This document shows positions 1 to 9,511 of a DNA stretch of 64,000 bases, in pieces. The notes under the pieces are model-generated. The model did no database searches and was not told where the DNA came from. It was given only the letters and a program-made list of their open reading frames with translations. Source of the DNA: Uranotaenia lowii (taxonomy: Eukaryota > Arthropoda > Insecta > Diptera > Culicidae); assembly GCF_029784155.1 (NCBI RefSeq), contig NC_073693.1, positions 160,282,887-160,346,886 of the forward strand. The letters are read 5' to 3'. A program made the position numbers and the translations under genes. Numbering within the stretch: the first letter of the stretch is position 1; each line of letters starts with the position of its first letter.

Positions 1-440
1 GTTCGTTATTGATAGACGATCATGAATGTTTCAGAAGGAAAAATCTGAAGAAATACCAAGACCACATGTTCAAAAAAGCCGTAGCAAATGCTGGACAGTT
101 CATTGCGGTTACCTAGTCATGATTTTGTCCTTCTACGCAAAGCGAAAAATAAAAAAAATCATCTGATAGCCTACATAGATCGCCCAAAACTGATACATAT
201 CAGTTATGATCTTAAAGGTTGAAAGTCGCCAAGGAAGAAAATCAGCATCGAGACGTTCTTTGCTGATAGTATGCGTCCTTCTTTACCACATCATGTTTTG
301 CGAGAATGGTTCAAATACGGCAGCGTCGTTTTCATGCTTGATTGTTTATATGATTTGGTTGGAAAGGAAAAATTGACTGCTTCGATTTTTTGGCTCTGAA
401 TGCAGTAAAGCATGACTGATCGAAAATGATTGATTTTCGG
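1..440. other. Unassigned, probably decayed LINE upstream part
   Basis: No open gene is visible. The stretch directly precedes reverse-transcriptase remnants on the plus strand and may be the eroded upstream part of the same LINE, but I could not align a continuous reading frame. Confidence 0.25.
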
Positions 441-1095
441 AACATTGGTCTAAAGTGCAGAACAGCTTTGCTTCAGGATTCCAAACAGACGCCATCTACA
501 CCGACCTGTCAGCCGCCTTCGACAAAGTGTACCATGAAATAGTTATTGCCAAACTCGATTGCATTGGTTTTTGTGGGTCTCTACTGAAAAGCTACCTGAT
601 AGGTCGCAAGCTCATTGTGCGAACGGCAGAACCTTTCTCCAATTAGTTTTTTGCCACCTTTAGAGTACCTCAAGAGAGCCATCTAGGACCAATACTATTC
701 TTGATTTATTTCAACGACGTGCTGTTGCTCCTCGACCTGAAATTATTTTATCCTATCACCGACCTCGACGTAAAGTTACTGAAGGACCAATTCAACCTCT
801 TCGCCTCCTGGTGCGATGTTAATTGTCTGCTTTTGAATCGTAGTAAATGCGCAGCAATTTCTTTTTCCCTCAAGTGGCTTTCATTAAGGCTTTCTCAGCG
901 ACGAGGCTATCGCTCAAGTTGAGCACGTGAAAGATCTTGGTGTCATTCTTGACAAACGGCTGGATTTCAAGATTCACATCAATTGCATCGTCGATAAAGC
1001 TTCTAGAAACCTAGGTCTACTGTTGCGAAAGACTTACAGGATATTTACAGTTTAGTTCGTTCGATTCTTGATCACTTCTGCTATCTGGTGCCCTT
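441..1095 (+). pseudogene. Dead non-LTR retrotransposon RT, left part
   Basis: This is the decayed reverse-transcriptase domain of a non-LTR retrotransposon, of the CR1/Jockey group by its motifs. Conceptual translation shows the palm block around DAIYTDLSAAFDKV (about 490-530), then a degraded VPQESHLGPILF block (about 668-700, where VPQGSHLGP is usual) and HVKDLGVILDKRLDF (about 925-965). The catalytic YADD box is not recognisable. Several stops and frameshifts separate the blocks, so it cannot be functional. At 1096 it is cut by a TIR element and resumes at 2098. The similar LINE at 52.7-54.0 kb belongs to the same broad group. The family is fairly sure, the clade less so. Confidence 0.8.
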
Positions 1096-2097
1096 CCCAA
1101 GCAACCAAAAGTTCGGATAACATTCCTCTATCAGGTTTGATCAGCTTAATCGAGTATGCTAATATAACTTCTTTTCAGCTCAATTTTTAAGTAGTTAAAC
1201 GAACTTTAAAGTTGACAAAAAGTTCGCATAAATCGTCAAACAACTTCTAACCAGCTTCAAAATCCACTTTATAAGCAGCATAAAAAAAAAATCGAAAAAA
1301 TTACTCTTCCGCTCCTTCTTAATTGCCTTCTCAAGTCTGCTATTTTGATTCATATGAATCAACTATATTTGTTACTAACTCACATTACATTTAAAAAAAA
1401 CATGTTCTTACCAAGCCTCGAACCCGAGCTCATCGCTTGAAAGTTGAGATCCATACTTGTTGCCCTATATGAACATCATGAGTAGGCAACGATTTTACTC
1501 GATGTGATGATTTTCTTTAAAACAACTTTCAGGTTCTTTATTTCTACTTAATTCCCACTTTCAAGCTGTTAAAAAGTTCTTCCGGAACTTAATGTGTACT
1601 TCATATAGTTGTTTCCCAAGTAACGATGTGTTTTTTTATGCAAACACGTGTTGAAGTTCGAAAAAAGTAGATTTAAGCCTTTAAATCTACTTCAAAGTTT
1701 CTATAATACGAAGTTGCTTTTGAACGTCCGTTGGAACTAATTAAAAACTTTCAAGTTTACAAAATAATACAACAGAGACTTTTTACGAACTATTGAGCTG
1801 TACAAAAAGATTTGCAACCCTTTGATAGCTACTTGATTTTGAAAAAATGAGAAGTACGTAACAAGTAGATTGTTTTTCTTCATACATACTTTAAAGTTCC
1901 CAAAAAGTAGAAACAGAAACCAAAACAGTACTTTAAAGCTTTTTTTGAATATTGGCTGAACTTGATAAAGAATGAAGTTCCATGGACATCGAAAAAGCAT
2001 TTTGAACAGCAAAAAAGTTCCACAGAACTTTTGTACAGCTATATATGAACTTATTAGTTCGTTCCTTAAGTGATATTCGAACTTTTGGTTGCTTGGG
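1096..2097. mobile_element. 1.0 kb TIR element nested in the LINE
   Basis: The 20-bp end CCCAAGCAACCAAAAGTTCG at 1096-1115 is repeated in inverted orientation at 2078-2097, followed by the same LINE reading frame. The flanks suggest a 2-bp duplication (TT at 1094-1095 and 2098-2099). Removing the element restores a continuous LINE peptide across the join. The interior has no transposase ORF but is crowded with AAAGTTC/GAACTTT words, and a degenerate copy of the end (CCCAAGTAACGATG) occurs near 1616. It is a non-autonomous DNA transposon whose superfamily I cannot name. A lone copy of this end lies at 16664-16681. Confidence 0.8.
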
Positions 2098-2385
2098 TTA
2101 TTATCAATATGGCTCCGAGCGTATTGAAGCTACTAAAACGGCGCTTTATGACATTCGCCCTTCGACACCAGAACTGGCAAGACCCGTTCAGATTTCCCAG
2201 CTACGAGAGCTGCTGTCGCCTAATCGACATCGAAACACTGTGAGCCCGCAGGACCGCCTCTGTCTTAGTTGATTTGCTTTCATCTAGAACTGGTTATCCT
2301 ACACCTTTGGAAGGTCTTCAACTCAACGTCCGACCACGAGGTTTGCTAAATCGTGATTTCCAGCTTCCTCCATGCTGGGTAAAAT
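2098..2385 (+). pseudogene. Dead LINE, right part after the TIR insertion
   Basis: Continues the LINE interrupted at 1095. The translation runs from YYQYGSERIE (about 2098-2128), shifts frame, then reads ALRHQNWQDPFRFPSYES and LQLNVRPRGLLNRDFQLPP, which are typical of the region after the RT thumb in CR1/Jockey-group ORF2. There is an in-frame TGA at about 2239 and at least one frameshift. No 3' UTR or tail is recognisable beyond 2385. Confidence 0.75.
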
Positions 2386-2540
2386 TTTTTATGGCATCGA
2401 AAAATGTTAAAATTCGTAGCCATCTGTTGTTTGATTTCCTAGATTTTGTATGAGTTTATACCTAAAATTAGCTTTAGATGTGAGAAACTATGTCATCGTC
2501 ATTTTGTAATCATTGAATGAAAGAATATGGAAATACATAT

Positions 2541-5466
2541 GGGTCATTCCATACCAAGTGACCATGAAAATTCAACGACCCTCTTCGATTTCGCTCAAAA
2601 TCAGTATGGTGACTTATTATAACGTTAATAAGAAAAATCCAAAGTTTTGGGGGAATCGGACCACCCTCCCTCAAATGGCAGCCCCCCCTTTTTTAAAAAT
2701 TTGGCAATTTTTGCCTAAAAAACTGTTTTTGTTTTTTCAATATCTCAAAAACGGTAGAAGCTACAGATGAGATGAGACCATCCCTATAAAGAATATGTTA
2801 TAAGCTATCAAATGAGTTGATAGAAAATTTTCGGCAGTGTTGCCAAACTAGAAAATTTGGCATTTTAAAACTTAAATTGCGATTATCTCAAAATGCCCCC
2901 ACTTTAATTTTTGATTTGATGGCGCCAATGGATTCAGCGTGAAATTTTACATAAGAATCACTCATTCACTCAAAACAATATGAGCCGTTTCGGAGATATC
3001 AAGTTTTTAAGATGGGAAGTTCGTGAAATTTCACCGTTTCGCCAATATGTACATCTTAAAAATACGCCTCCGAAGGATGGATCTGCTTCCGCATATACTA
3101 CAGTGTCCGGCAATTGAACTGCTACATTACTCCAACAGTAATTATTTCGTTGCACACGAAACAGTATTGAACGACCCCTCATAGCTTTGTTTACATATAG
3201 TCTTAGCTAGCATTGCACAGTGGTGCAGAACATCAATCTAGCTGTACGAAATTAATAGCGCCCAGGGATGAAGAGATATACGTTTGATGTCTTCAGCAAC
3301 ATTGTTCAATTTTACATGGAGCATATTCTTGCATCAAAACTTTTGCCGAGGGGTCCACCGATAGCGCGATAGAAATGCTATCTTTTTTATTTTTCAAATT
3401 AGGGCTTTAATGATTTCGAGAAAGTTGTTTATCTAATCAAAATACATAAGTTTGTTGAATATATCAAAGTTCTATCACATCACTCTCTGGAGTCAAAGTC
3501 AAAATAAAAAAAAATCTCTTGAAAAAACAGTTTTTTAAACCTGACACGTTTAAGATTGAATAAAATGGTTCGCTGTCTTCGAAACAAAGTTGTAACATGC
3601 CACGATCTATAATTGTCTGTACGTCACGGTGGTCGAGTGGTTAGCGTGGTAAGACGGTAGTCGCTGGTCCACTGATGGCATGAGTTCGATTCTCATCTCG
3701 GTACTGGGTGTTAAATGTTAATTTTAAGTGACGGTGACGACGGTGTATGTCTTTATATTATAATGGTTTTAGAAGTTGCTGAAGCCCTACAGAAAGCATT
3801 TAGTGTATTTTATTGGCAATTTCGGAAGGCTCGTCCATCGAAAAGTGCACATTTTCACAGCATTATTCGATGTTTCAAATAATTTAAATAAAAAAAATGG
3901 AACTAATCTCTTAAATTTGTTAGAGCACTAAATTCGTATTTGATACCACATAAATGAATAATAGTACCGGTTTTGCCAGTACACAGTAGTTCTCTGCCAA
4001 ATTTAATAGATTAGTTCCATTAATTGTTTTGGAGTTTAAATTATTTAAAAATTCGAATTTTAATGTCTTTTTATAACACAAAATATATTTAATAAATCTG
4101 CAACACTTTATAAATAAATTAAATGTTTTCAACGTTTCTTCAATAAGTAAAATAGGTAATTTTTATATAAAAAGTGTATTTTCAATCGTTCAAATCTATA
4201 TTAGTTCCACCGATTCCCCTGCTCATTTCAAATGGAAATTGTGCCGCTTATCCTCAACAATAACCACAAAAAGGGGGTGTTGTGAAAATGTGCACTTTTC
4301 GATGAACGAGCCTTCCAAAATTGCCAATAAAATACACTAAATGCTTTCTGTAGGGCTTCAGCAACTTCTAAAACCATTATAATATATGAGAGAATTATAG
4401 ATCGTGGCATGTTACAACTTTGTTTCGAAGACAGCGAACCATTTTATTCAATCTTAAACGTGTCAGGTTTAAAAAACTGTTTTTTCAAGAGATTTTTTTT
4501 TATTTTGACTTTGACTCCAGAGAGTGATGTGATAGAACTTTGATATATTCAACAAACTTATGTATTTTGATTAGATAAACAACTTTCTCGAAATCATTAA
4601 AGCCCTAATTTGAAAAATAAAAAAGATAGCATTTCTATCGCGCTATCGGTGGACCCCTCGGCAAAAGTTTTGATGCAAGAATATGCTCCATGTAAAATTG
4701 AACAATGTTGCTGAAGACATCAAACGTATATCTCTTCATCCCTGGGCGCTATTAATTTCGTACAGCTAGATTGATGTTCTGCACCACTGTGCAATGCTAG
4801 CTAAGACTATATGTAAACAAAGCTATGAGGGGTCGTTCAATACTGTTTCGTGTGCAACGAAATAATTACTGTTGGAGTAATGTAGCAGTTCAATTGCCGG
4901 ACACTGTAGTATATGCGGAAGCAGATCCATCCTTCGGAGGCGTATTTTTAAGATGTACATATTGGCGAAACGGTGAAATTTCACGAACTTCCCATCTTAA
5001 AAACTTGATATCTCCGAAACGGCTCATATTGTTTTGAGTGAATGAGTGATTCTTATGTAAAATTTCACGCTGAATCCATTGGCGCCATCAAATCAAAAAT
5101 TAAAGTGGGGGCATTTTGAGATAATCGCAATTTAAGTTTTAAAATGCCAAATTTTCTAGTTTGGCAACACTGCCGAAAATTTTCTATCAACTCATTTGAT
5201 AGCTTATAACATATTCTTTATAGGGATGGTCTCATCTCATCTGTAGCTTCTACCGTTTTTGAGATATTGAAAAAACAAAAACAGTTTTTTAGGCAAAAAT
5301 TGCCAAATTTTTAAAAAAGGGGGGGCTGCCATTTGAGGGAGGGTGGTCCGATTCCCCCAAAACTTTGGATTTTTCTTATTAACGTTATAATAAGTCACCA
5401 TACTGATTTTGAGCGAAATCGAAGAGGGTCGTTGAATTTTCATGGTCACTTGGTATGGAATGACCC
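2541..5466. mobile_element. 2.9 kb palindromic (foldback) element in the dar1 intron
   Basis: The left arm 2541-3859 is the reverse complement of the right arm 4281-5466. Paired coordinates sum to 8007 over the outer ~1.07 kb and to 8140 beyond a 133-bp insertion in the left arm. A 70-codon ORF shadow is identical in both arms (2970-3182 and 4825-5037), so the arms are almost identical. The ends begin GGGTCATTCCATACC and are flanked by ATAT on both sides, which may be a 4-bp TSD or part of the palindrome. The 421-bp loop (3860-4280) is very AT-rich. No transposase is seen. The right end lies about 41 bp downstream of the dar1 splice donor at 5508. Confidence 0.85.
3618..3754 (+). mobile_element. 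tRNA-derived SINE-like insert in left arm
   Basis: These ~133 bp are present in the left arm and missing from the right arm of the palindrome. They contain a perfect pol III A-box word (TGGTCGAGTGG) and a B-box-like GAGTTCGATTCTC about 50 bp later, followed by a short tail. GTCT flanks both sides and may be a short target duplication. It is a tRNA-related retroposon fragment or pseudo-tRNA, not a functional tRNA gene. Confidence 0.6.
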
Positions 5467-5508
5467 ATATATGGAAGAGAAGCATAACAGATAAAAAAAA
5501 ACACTTAC

Positions 5509-6873
5509 CCATGAAATCACAGTGGTGTATCCGCCGTTTCTCCAGCTCTGGATTGTTGCGCCGGTTGTACCGACCGACGATATGTTTCACTACCCCGACA
5601 CTGCTCAGAACACTGTTGATGCTGTGCTGCGATCGTTTCCGATTGCCTACCCTAGACACCACGTTGTTGTTAGTAGCACTTGCACTATTGTTATTTGTAC
5701 CGGCGCCACCGCCGTTGCTTGCACTACCGTTTGAACTGCTGGTGTTGCTGCTGTTGCTATTGCCACTGCCACTACTGCTGCTACCACTAGAACTGGTAGT
5801 GTGGTGGCTGATTGCCGAGGTTATTGCTATCGATGGCGTGGATGCTACTGCTGCTGCGTTGAGGGATTGATGAGATCCGACGGCAGGAACGATAGATACC
5901 GAAGTAAGTGACGGGTGACTGGGATGCGGAGGTTGATGGTGAAGCAGATGGGTGGGATGCTGCCCGTTTGGGCCTGCTAAGTGGATTGATAGCTGTTGCT
6001 GGTGTTGTTGCTGTTGATTGTGATACGGAGGAGGTGGCGTCCTTCGTGATTGATTCTGGGGAGAAATTAGAGAATTTCGTTTGTTAAATTTGGTTGATTG
6101 AAATGGTCCTCGGAGCAAAAGTACCTGTAACGTAGTTCCTGGGCTTCCGGGGTCGGAATTTGGTGGCGTGAGCGGTGGAACATACATGAGCCTCGAGATT
6201 GGCGTACAAATGGTGGAACCTTGTGCCGGATGGTGGTACTTGGGGTGGTACATTTGCGGTGCTCCATGGCCGCTGCTTCCATTTGGTGGAAGTGGATGAG
6301 GAGGAGGCCAATGGTAGTAGTTGTTGTTTTGGTTCACCTGCAGATGATGGTGATTGCCCTGTTGATGGTGTTGATTCGCATGGTGGGGATGGGGTTGATG
6401 ATGAGTTTGAGTCGCTGGAGCAGGAAGGCCATTCGTCGTGCAACCCATGTAGCCGTTGAGATTGTGTTGCTGACCATGGCTCAGGTGACTAGTGGCAAGG
6501 TTTGCTGAGTGTGAGTGTTGCAGGTAGGTCGAATCACTATTAGCTAGGAAGGCACTATTGCTATTGTTATTAAAACTACTGTCGCTTAGCAACTGATTTT
6601 GGTGTATGCTGTTGTTATTGTTGAGATGGAGCGAGAGAGACTTCTCGGTTTTGATCTCCAGTGGACTTAGGAGAGGAGACGACAGCGGTTCTAGGAAACT
6701 GTCATCGACTGCTTCCGTCTTCACTTGGGCAATGGTGGAACCGTTCAGGGATCCCAACATGACGGCATTCTCCGGGTCAATATTTTGTATTGAGCTAGTG
6801 ATGTCCTCCCAAAGAGGAGGTCGCAAAAATGAGTCATCCGTATCCGGACACAGTGCATCTCGATGTTTGCTGC
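5509..6873 (-). CDS. dar1: KLF5-like transcription factor (dar1), internal exon to ZF1 start
   Basis: Large internal coding exon of a Kruppel-like zinc-finger factor. The acceptor is TGTGCAG before 6873 and the donor is GTAAGT from 5508, so the exon is 1365 nt and joins in phase to the exon at 6949-7195 through a split Gly codon. Order along the protein: acidic start with RPPLWEDITSSIQ; His/Gln/Asn-rich stretch (about 6400-6290); the PPLTPPNSDPGSPG motif (about 6184-6137); RRTPPPPY and a Gln run (about 6050-5990); Ser/Gly/Asn-rich tract (about 5800-5650); basic linker GRYNRRNNPELEKRR; first finger HHCDFMG. The donor splits the Gly codon of finger 1, a position typical of KLF genes. LEKRRIHHCDFMG fits KLF5/dar1 better than KLF6/7 (luna). 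In Drosophila dar1 is a nuclear factor shaping dendrite growth. The remaining fingers are off the left edge. A 69-nt retained intron may lie inside. Confidence 0.8.
6056..6124 (-). other. Probable 69-nt stop-free micro-intron inside the dar1 exon
   Basis: On the minus strand the exon contains CAG/GTACTT (donor G at 6124) and, 69 nt on, a pyrimidine-rich stretch with CTAAT followed by TTTCTCCCCAG (ending 6056). The length is a multiple of three and the frame has no stop, so retention would add 23 residues between GTTLQ and NQSRRTPPPPY. The added peptide (VLLLRGPFQ...) is hydrophobic/basic and unlike its low-complexity neighbours. Removal leaves a smooth join. It could also be coding sequence. 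Confidence 0.55.
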
Positions 6874-6948
6874 CTGCACAAAAAAGCGAATGTAGAAAAA
6901 AGATAATTTAATTTTCGATGGCCGCCGTAAGCCGTGAGGAAGACTTAC

Positions 6949-7195
6949 CAAAAAACATCTCCTTCCCGTAGCTGTGATGGTGGTCGTAAGTCATCGTCGT
7001 CTGACCACCAGCACCGGTGTATCCGGCTAAGGCGGACGGTTGGGTGGCCATTGGTGCCGATGATGGCGGCAGCGGTGATGAACAGCTCGATGATGGATTG
7101 TGTTGATTAATCGGAACCACATCCAGCTCGACGACATCGTTTTCCAATTTGCTTATGCGCCCCATCAGCTCATGCCGAAATTCTAATTCTGGTGA
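6949..7195 (-). CDS. dar1: KLF5-like transcription factor (dar1), upstream exon
   Basis: Coding exon of the same KLF gene, 247 nt. Its acceptor follows a long T tract (TTCATTCCAG, exon begins at 7195) and its donor is G/GTAAGT with the exon ending at 6949. It starts in phase 0 and ends one base into a Gly codon, which the next exon completes. The peptide opens SPELEFRHELMGRISKLEND, goes on to VVELDVVPINQHN, a Ser/Pro-rich and Ala-rich stretch, and YDHHHSYGKEMFFG. The frame stays open and protein-like right up to the acceptor, so the Met at 7165 is probably not the initiator and an upstream coding exon is expected at higher coordinates. I did not find it. Confidence 0.75.
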
Positions 7196-9390
7196 CTGGA
7201 ATGAAAAAAAAAAAAAAAAAACAGAAGAAACGTTAGTTTTTGTTTAATCAGTATGGTGGTTTCCAGTAGCAAAGAAATTTCTGGCAAAATATTGCCTCTT
7301 AAAATAGAATAACAAGGCGATGAATGAAAAAAAAATTGTTCACGCTTCATCATTAAACTTCTTAAAACAATCAAATTTCCTACAACGACAAGAAATTGCA
7401 AACGAACTGATGCCAACCTAATGAACTTAAGTTCCATTTACCTACCGCAATATTGACTAAAGATAAATGTAGCTAATCGTGCTAAACATCGATAAATTTA
7501 AACTTCCACTTTAAACTGATTTAAAGTTGTCATCCGTGATGGCGATCTACGTTACTGAAGGTTAATTGGTAATCAGAATTTCCGTATCTCATTACGCACC
7601 TCATCAATAATAACTCGGCAATCGGAGCCTGTCATCATAAAAACTTCGTCGCTAAGCAACACGAGCTCGGCTCGCAGTGAAGCTGCAACCAGCTCCTAAT
7701 TTAAATCTAGTTTGCAAACCGACCGCGACCACACACAAATCAACACATACCTACTCACTTTCATACCAACTTTTTCTGGTGTCTGTCTGTCTGTAGTTTG
7801 ACTTTCAGAGGTAAACTACATCAACAACAAAGCCACCAGGCTCATATATAAAAAGCGCTTTTCAATCACGATCCTCTCGAGTCTCCATAATTGGCATCGG
7901 GTAGCAGCAATAGTCGAGGAGAAAAGTGACGATGAAAATTGGCTACTCAAAAGGTGTCTCATCTCGTTTGCCTCTACTCCATTTGTACCAAGAGGGCGGG
8001 AGAGACGAAAGAGATGCTGTCAATCAAAATCATCTGAGAGCATTAATTTACATAAATGGTCGCCATTATGCCCGAGGGGCGACGAATCACATCACCTTCC
8101 ACCTTGTTTTTTTTGTTAGGTTCTCTAGGTGTTTTTGAGTTTCTGGTTGTTTTTTTTCGATGGTCGAATTGCGCTCTTTATACCTCCTGCGCGCTTTTGG
8201 AAAGAATGGCCATGTGCCATAGTGTCCAATTGCTACTACACGGAGGGGCCTCAAGATGAGTTATGATCCATGAAGCGTGGAGGCGACTGGAAGGCGATTT
8301 TTTCTTCTTTTCTTCTGAAATGCGGAGATTAGATTACTTGGGACTGGACAGGGGCGGTCCTAAACGATCCGGTAAGTATTACCTGTCGCGATCACCGCAG
8401 CCCCGGCATACGATTTTTTTTTCTCTCTCTCTCAGCAAACTTCTTAAACGGACGGAGTTGTAGGTGCTCGTAGATCAGGTTACAAACCCACTCTATAATT
8501 AGCCAAACCGATGGCATATCAAGAGGAAGGCGCCATCTCTTTTCGATTGGTGGTAGCACTATCATTAGAGACCGCGACAAAAGCAAGCTGATTGAGCAAT
8601 TATCCTATAAATTTTAATGCTTCGCGGAGTCAACGGGATGTAAGCATGCGAGATTTATTTGTTTGTTTGAAAATTCAATGGGCTTCAATGGGTAGCTCAG
8701 GTGTTATTCAAAGAGAAGCGATCGATCGGATAGTTTTTCTACAAATTGTCCGGGGTGGAAGCTTTGCTGTCTTTAATATTTTATCAAATAACCGTCATAC
8801 CTGCATATTTACTGAGCTTTTTTTGAATATCGTAAAATGGGGTGGGACAGGAATCAATCATTCCACACAAGACATTTTTGTTAATTCTTTTGAAGTTCTT
8901 TATTACAGAAATGTGAACAAATTAATGCTTGGATTCTGATCAGGAGAGAAAACCATTTGGTATCAAATTCAAACATTTTCATGTGTCGTAACCGATCGAG
9001 TAATTTATATTTTATACTACGACACGACTCACTTCCATTCGGCTCGATACATTTTGAGACGCACCTTACGACCGCTTCTTTGTTCATCTTTTTGCAAACT
9101 GATTATCCAATACAATTTTTCTATCATCTTCTCATTTTCCAAACTCTCACTCATCTATCTTTTTCTCGCTCTCCCATAAATAGAATGTATAAATACTCCT
9201 CTGCACTGATAGAAATTATCAGATATTTTTCACAGATTATGCTACACATTTATTTATTTCAAGATCAGATTTATTTGTCTATGACTCATTTCACAGATTG
9301 CAATTAGCTACTTTATTCCATACCCATGACTATATTTCACTTAATTATACCTATATTCACTACATCATGTTGTTTTGTTTCATAAAGAAC
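7196..9390. other. dar1 intron or upstream flank, no gene found
   Basis: After a 20-nt A/T tract next to the acceptor, the sequence is mostly unique and less AT-rich between about 7560 and 8600, becoming AT-rich after 8750. The ORFs are short and lack recognisable domains. A TATATAAAA word occurs at 7845-7853 but nothing downstream supports a promoter. The unique part may contain regulatory DNA of the KLF gene. Confidence 0.4.
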
Positions 9391-9406
9391 TGTGTTTTAA
9401 CTTTAT
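9391..9406. repeat. TSD, 3' side of the I-clade LINE
   Basis: TGTGTTTTAACTTTAT, identical to 14572-14587. The exact left border is blurred because the element's AAAT-repeat tail begins here. Confidence 0.9.
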
Positions 9407-9511
9407 TTATTTATTTATTCATAATTTACATGGCCATCAGCACATAGAGGCTATTCAGGTCGAAGGTTTTTACAAATGTTTTCTTATAAACTAGATTAGT
9501 AAAAATTAAAT

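Noticed and set aside
2970..3182. 70-codon ORF, identical to the one at 4825-5037
   Set aside because: It is the same DNA in both arms of the palindrome. Identity comes from the inverted repeat, and the peptide has no recognisable domain.
5237..5508. C-terminal extension of the dar1 exon ORF
   Set aside because: It lies past a strong GTAAGT donor placed at a conserved KLF intron position and runs into the palindromic element. I treat it as intron read-through.
5442..5870. Plus-strand ORF rich in Leu
   Set aside because: It is the antisense of the Ser/Gly/Asn-rich tract of the KLF exon. The other plus-strand ORFs between 5522 and 6911 are likewise shadows.
7845..7853. TATATAAAA as a promoter
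   Set aside because: No initiator, transcript or ORF supports it in AT-rich DNA. Chance is likely.
8592..9307. Two ORFs of 115-116 codons
   Set aside because: Their composition follows the local AT bias, and I saw no domain, splice signal or neighbour to support them.
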